Assembly: GCA_026545225.1 (NCBI GenBank)
Contig: CM048846.1
Coordinates: 12,983,975 to 13,047,974, forward strand
DNA from: Cornus controversa
Taxonomy: Eukaryota > Streptophyta > Magnoliopsida > Cornales > Cornaceae
DNA length: 64,000 nucleotides
Direction of reading: 5' to 3'
The first letter of the stretch is position 1; every line of letters starts with the position of its first letter. A program made the position numbers and the translations under genes. Positions 58,967 through 64,000 of this stretch are shown piece after piece. The notes beneath the pieces are model-generated. The model saw nothing but the letters and a program-made list of their open reading frames with translations. It was not told the DNA's origin and did not search any database.

Positions 58967-60790
58967 TCTTGTCACCTCTCAAATTGTACTTTTAGAGTGT
59001 TTTTTTTAAAAAATATATATATATTTGAGAAAGCGACGTATAAATGATGAAAATTGATATTGGATTACTTAGGGTCTTAAAAATAAAAAAATGTTAATTT
59101 TTCACTGATATCGAAAGTGTTGGATCATCTAAAATAAGTAGAACAAAAAGAATTTCTTACACATAGTGAGGAAGAAATTTATCCACACCAATTATAATAA
59201 CTATTGGATATGATTGTTATGTTTGGAAAACTGTCGAATTTGGCATTTGTATCATTATTCTTTTAAAAATTATTTTGAGAGAATCCTTTTATTTTGATGA
59301 CTCCATAACTAGTGAAGCTAACACTCAATATTGCATTAGTATGCTGTTGGCCGTTTCCAAATATCAATAAAAATAATTACCTCTTTTTATACATATATCG
59401 GGGTTGTTTGGAGGAGCTTCCTAGGGTATTGAAATGGGCTTTCAAACCCAAAATGCTCTTTCAAAAAAATTGTTTGGTGAAATAAGAAAAATGGACTTTT
59501 AATGAAAGTCGAAGTCCTAAAAAGTTTGTTCAAAGGAAGCCGGAAAAACTTGCTTTTGGAAGGAAGCCATAATTATTTTAAGTAACAAATTTTATTGACA
59601 ATTTTGCCTTCTTTTATTTCGTGAAGTTTGCCTATTGAGAGTAATTATTAAGGATAAATTTATCAAGTTAAAATTGTGTTAATTGTGGAGTAAATTTTAA
59701 AAAATACATCCACCAAACAACTTTTTTCTTTTAAATTCTTTTTATTGAAGTCATTTTCAAAGGCTTTAAATAGTTAGAATTTTAAAATCAAACTCCTCCA
59801 AACAGATCATTCCCATAATTCTAGTCAAACTGATTTCTAGAGATATATTTTACATAAAAAATGAAAGTTGAAATTGTGAGCAAAATTAAGACTTTTAACA
59901 GAAGAAGATGCAAAGTGAGAACACTCTCATGATATGCTAAAAAAAGAAATTTGAACTAAAATAAAAAAATATATATTAAAGCATGAATCTCTCGTTATGT
60001 GGGGTTATTTTTTGTAAAAAAAGGTTTTAAAAGGTCAAAAGTAAGGAAGAAAGTAAAATTTGAAAAATCTGAAGGTGCATTTGTACTGTGACCAATTAAT
60101 CAAGGGTTGTCCCACTGATGTGATTTAAGAGCAATGTGAATAGAAAATTAAGAAAAGCTTGGTTGGATGTTCCATTATAAGGGAGATGGAATTTCACTAT
60201 TTTGTTTTGAATGTAATGGTTTATTAGTTTGTTTGGACACTGAGAAAGTGAAATTTTCTTAGTGAAGAGGCAAAGCATTATTATCTCTATCAAAGTATGG
60301 ACTTTCACAAAAAAATGCAATTCATCCTCTCAAAACATTCACCCTAACGTAAAAGGAAAGGAAATGTGAATGTGATAATGTGTGAAAAGGGTAATTTTTG
60401 CGAGTGATAACACGTGCTTGCTGAAGAGCGTGGATTTTACATTCTATAGCATTAATTTATTCAAATTAAAAATGGAAACAAATTCCTGTGACTTCTCACA
60501 GTCACATGCAAATTTGAAATTTATATGTATAAATGGCAAAATAATATGCAGAAGGAAACACAGCAAAGCAACACCAGTCTGTCTCTCTCTCTCTCAAACT
60601 TGCCTTTCCCGAAATCGACGACGATGTTGTTGTTTTTGGCATTGTTGTGTCTTATGATTTCGACGTATTTTAATGCCTCCTCGCCCACTAGTTTATGCAT
60701 AAACCCCAGCAAATGGGGAGTTGTCATTTGACAAGAACCCTTTCAATACAATATACTCTAACTTCTCTGAGCCTTAATGGCCGCACCACC

Positions 60791-60826
<36 letters not shown>

Positions 60827-60994
60827 TCCTTATATATATAGATATCTTTCTCTCTCTTCTTGTGTGCGAAAACTTATTGGGTTTCTACTTAATATACTCA
60901 GTCGTTAGAGCCCTAACCATTTAAAGCTCTAGAGACTTGTGACGACCCATTTTTATTTCAATTTCACCATAACCGTTCCTTCTTGACTTCTGCG
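58967..60994. other. Intergenic region and probable promoter/5' UTR of the F-box gene
   Basis: No coding gene recognised. It contains a possible MITE (59399-59810). Near the right end lie a CT/TA microsatellite (about 60795-60830) and a sequence ending TTCTGCG/GTACGC that could be a 5' UTR exon with a splice donor at 60995. Confidence 0.5.
59399..59810. mobile_element. Possible MITE with GTTTGGAGGAG inverted termini
   Basis: The left end GGTTGTTTGGAGGAGCTT (about 59402) pairs with a right end whose reverse complement is GATCTGTTTGGAGGAGTTT (about 59790-59808). The interior is AT-rich without coding frames. No clear target duplication was identified. Confidence 0.55.
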
Positions 60995-61794
60995 GTACGC
61001 TTCTCTCTCTGTTTATATTTCTATATATACTTTAGCATCTTCATAAATTCTGGGTAACCTACTTGGCATATTCTATATGTTTTAAGGCGTATGATCGAGC
61101 TCATCTCTCGACTCTTGATCAAGATATGCCATAAAAAATAGTTTTTTAGTTAAAACCGGATCATTCTCATTCAAGTTTTCTAAGGTTTGTTTGAAAATCT
61201 ACTTATCTACTGAATTTTGATCAAGGGAATTTTTTTTGGGGTCCAAATTTATATGTTTATGGACTCTCTGTTTATTTGATTTATTTTTTTGAAGCCTGAT
61301 CAAGTTGTGATATAAACAATTGTTTTCTGGGAGTCAATTTCTCATGCGTGTATTAAAAAAATTTTCTCCACTTTATATGTATTAGAACTGATTTTGAATC
61401 ACGATCAGTTCTGATATAAAAAGGGTTCCTTTTTTTTTTTTTTGTTAATTTCTCATCTCTGTATTCAATTTTTTTCCTGGATTTTGCATGTTTTGTACTT
61501 TAATCTTTATTTTTTATAAGCCCATTTAGTTGAAATTTTTTATCTTTTGGTCTCAATTTGTCATCTGACTATTCCATTTTGATTGCAGATTTAGCGATTA
61601 GGTTATATTGGTATATTAAATTATCTCTTGGTTTTTTTTTTTTTTTCTTTTTATCAATGTAACAGAAAAACTGTTTCTTGCTTTTAATTTCTGAATTGAG
61701 TTTTTGAATGTTCTTACACACATGTTGATTGCTGTATCTGTAAATGTCTATTAGTAACAATTTTGGTGGGTTTTTCAATTTGGTGATGACACAG
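60995..61794 (+). other. Probable 5' UTR intron of the F-box/kelch gene
   Basis: A GTACGC donor at 60995 and a TGACACAG acceptor ending at 61794 define an 800-bp, T-rich, GT-AG intron whose 3' border is 29 bp before the start codon. Long T-rich leader introns are common in plant F-box/kelch genes. This is inferred; no transcript is available. Confidence 0.5.
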
Positions 61795-61823
61795 AAGATT
61801 TGAAGGCTTGAAAGCATTGGTCA

Positions 61824-63101
61824 ATGTTCAAAGGAAAAGAAAGAGATACATGCGAAGAAAAGGAGGGATTGGGTAAGTATGATTATTGTCCAAGTAAGAA
61901 AGTTGGGGTTGATGGGAATCCTGGTAATGGCTGTTGGCTCAATTTTGGTTGTCCTCCACTTGAAAAGATTAGGATTTGTGAGCTGAAAAGTGGAGGATTG
62001 GATCAAAATTGGCTCACACTTTGGTCGGGTGTAGAACCTCAGGATGCAGATTACTGTCAAGTTCCGTTGCTGAGTTATGAGTTAGAGGCTCTGATCTTGG
62101 CTAGGGTTCCTAGGTCAGAATATTGGAAGTTATGCTTTGTGAACAAGAGGTATTTAACTCTTTTGAAGAGTGGTGAGCTATTTAAGATTAGGAGAGAGAT
62201 TGGGTTTAAAGAATCCTCTGTTTTCATGCTAGCATGTGGGGAGAATGTTTGGTGTGGATTTGATAGGGAATTCGAGTCCCGGAGGAAGCTTCCTATTATA
62301 CCAACGGATTGTTGCTTCACAGCCGGGGATAAAGAGTCGCTTTGTGCAGGGACTCACCTGCTTGTTTCAGGCAGGGAGATTGATGGCCTTGTTATTTGGA
62401 GGTATGAATTGGCAATGAACAAATGGTACAAGGGTCCTTCTATGATCAACCCAAGGTGTTTGTTCGCTTCTGCTACGTGTGGTGCCTATGCTTTTGTAGC
62501 TGGTGGCATTGGGACAGAGACAAATGAAGTCTATAACACTGCTGAAAAATATAATCCAGACAGTATGTCATGGGAGCCCCTTCCGACGATGAAAAAGAAG
62601 AGGAAGCTCTGTTCGGGGTGTTACATGGACAATAAATTCTACGTGATTGGAGGTCGAAATGAGAATGGAGAACTCACTTGTGGGGAATTCTTCGACGAGG
62701 CTAGAAACAATTGGGTTCTCATCCCGGACATGTTAAAAGATGATCCAGTTTTAACTCATCATTCTCCACCTCTTGTTGCTGTTGTGAATAATGAGCTCTA
62801 CTCACTTGAAACTTCTTCCAACCAACTCAAGGTGTACCTGAAGAAGAGCAACACATGGAAGCAGTTGGGGACAGTCCCAGTTAAAGCCGATTCCAATAAA
62901 GGTTGGGGTGTTGCATTCAAGTCTTTGGGGAATGAGCTGCTTGTGATAGGCGCATCCTCATTTTATTCTACTAGTAATTTCATGGCTATATACACTTGCT
63001 GCCCAAATCCTGATGGAGAGGAATTGCAGTGGAGGCCTCTTGACAGTGGCCGAAATCGGCTTAGTCACTTCATTCTAAATTGTTCTGTTATGCTAGCTTG
63101 A
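61824..63101 (+). CDS. F-box/kelch-repeat protein (SKIP11 / At1g74510 type)
   Basis: A single uninterrupted coding exon of 425 aa. The F-box is at about residues 80-124 (VPLLSYELEALILARVPRSEYWKLCFVNKRYLTLLKSGELFKIRRE). About five kelch repeats follow from about residue 185, with typical G-G and W spacing (ASATCGAYAFVAGG, EKYNPDSMSWEPLPTM, GCYMDNKFYVIGG, NWVLIPDM). The F-box binds SKP1 to form an SCF ubiquitin ligase, and the kelch propeller recruits the target. Related Arabidopsis proteins include regulators of phenylpropanoid enzymes and SKIP11, so a precise role cannot be given. The start is the first ATG downstream of the inferred leader intron and precedes the family-like N-terminus. No lesions seen. 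Confidence 0.93.
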   Translation: MFKGKERDTCEEKEGLGKYDYCPSKKVGVDGNPGNGCWLNFGCPPLEKIRICELKSGGLDQNWLTLWSGVEPQDADYCQVPLLSYELEALILARVPRSEYWKLCFVNKRYLTLLKSGELFKIRREIGFKESSVFMLACGENVWCGFDREFESRRKLPIIPTDCCFTAGDKESLCAGTHLLVSGREIDGLVIWRYELAMNKWYKGPSMINPRCLFASATCGAYAFVAGGIGTETNEVYNTAEKYNPDSMSWEPLPTMKKKRKLCSGCYMDNKFYVIGGRNENGELTCGEFFDEARNNWVLIPDMLKDDPVLTHHSPPLVAVVNNELYSLETSSNQLKVYLKKSNTWKQLGTVPVKADSNKGWGVAFKSLGNELLVIGASSFYSTSNFMAIYTCCPNPDGEELQWRPLDSGRNRLSHFILNCSVMLA

Positions 63102-64000
63102 GGCAGAACCCTTAAGAGAGGAGTCTCTTAATATAGTGCTTTCTGGTTAAGAGCATCTAAATAAAATGCAAAGTCAACATACTATAGAGTCGGAAAACTG
63201 AACTCTTCTGTTTAGTTTATTAAAAATTATGACCATATAATGTGGTGTCTAAGCTGTTTGAATTTTTTGGGAGGCACTTTTCTGCTTTTTTTCTTTGGAA
63301 CCCATATAAGCCTCATCATGTGCTTGCCCACACATTTGAACTCTCTCTCTTAATGTTTTGTATAAATTATCCACCTTAAGCCCATACTTGTTCAAGTGAT
63401 GGAGGCAAAAGAAATAGCTGAGAATGTTCAACCTTGAACTTGCGCTCTCTCTCAGCTGTTGATTCAAGAGATAAGAGTCTTTTTTGGCTGAGGGTGAGAA
63501 CTCTCTCGTGATAGACTTGCTCTGACAACAATCCATCCGAAGTAGCTTTTAATTGTTGGAATGTGATGATCTTATTTTAGTTTGCTTATACCAGCTTTAA
63601 TCATCTCGAATTATGAGAATTCATCTGTCACAGTTTCAATAATGTCAAAGCATTATTTTATACATTTTTATTGGATTTTATGAATGCAAATGGAGCTTTA
63701 TTTATTTGTCGCCGTCGGTATTAATCTTCTGTAATATATGGCGCTGGCCATGATCAAACTTGCTCGAAAACAATGATTAAATCATGTTGATAAACAGTGT
63801 TATTGATTGTGCTTGCAGCCTTGCACTAATTATATATACACATATGCACTGTGTCAGGCTGCATGACATACGTCTCATATAAGTTTTCGAGTTTGGCTGA
63901 ATGTTGCTGGTTGAGCTCCAAGTCATTTTGTTTGACATGTTTGGTCAATTTCAAGTCCAATCTCGAGTTGAAACTCAAATTTGAGATCAAGATTGTCAAC
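63102..64000. other. 3' flank of the F-box gene
   Basis: Contains the 3' UTR and intergenic DNA. A 95-codon minus-strand frame at 63536-63249 shows no recognisable domain. Nothing further supported. Confidence 0.5.

Overview
The window looks like nuclear DNA of a flowering plant, most likely a eudicot. The genes are split by many short AT-rich introns with GT-AG borders, intergenic DNA is AT-rich and full of TA/GA microsatellites, and the gene families are plant ones: a uridine kinase/UPRT fusion, EIX-type LRR receptor-like proteins, a CLC-a/b-type anion exchanger, a plastid ribosomal protein S21 and a kelch F-box protein. The species cannot be fixed from the sequence. I rebuilt exons by eye from splice sites, phase continuity and family knowledge; phases are consistent at every junction given.

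Layout. 1-1262: the 3' end and 3' LTR of a Ty1/copia retrotransposon inserted in the RNase H part of a minus-strand LINE relic. 1535-2939 (+): 3' exons of an unrecognised coiled gene with a 31-codon in-frame duplication. 6315-23061 (+): a complete 14-exon uridine kinase-like gene (480 aa). Its 6.7 kb intron 4 is a transposon graveyard: a LINE split by a hAT element, a Stowaway-like MITE, a repeat-rich segment and two 'tail-only' LINE footprints. 23868-26852 (-) and 28954-31884 (-): two tandem LRR-RLP genes. The first has one in-frame stop just before an intact transmembrane region; the second is a clear pseudogene. 32951-33694: a hAT element 224 bp upstream of the next gene's start. 33926-39759 (+): a 15-exon TrmA/RlmD-type RNA methyltransferase gene (515 aa) with SINEs in two introns. 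40162-43826 (-): a 6-exon CLC-a/b-type gene (787 aa), convergent with the previous one. 48268-49548 (-): a 2-exon plastid bS21 gene. 49549-60900: a gene-poor stretch with tandem repeats, MITEs and a LINE relic. 61824-63101 (+): a single-coding-exon F-box/kelch gene.

The genes do not form a pathway; this is ordinary plant gene order. I found no convincing new biological system. The most interesting signals are the near-empty LINE insertions with perfect 19-bp target duplications, the receptor truncated at exactly the ectodomain/membrane border, a perfect 30-bp-arm palindrome beside it, two non-canonical GC-AG introns, and an unusually high density of young short tandem duplications.
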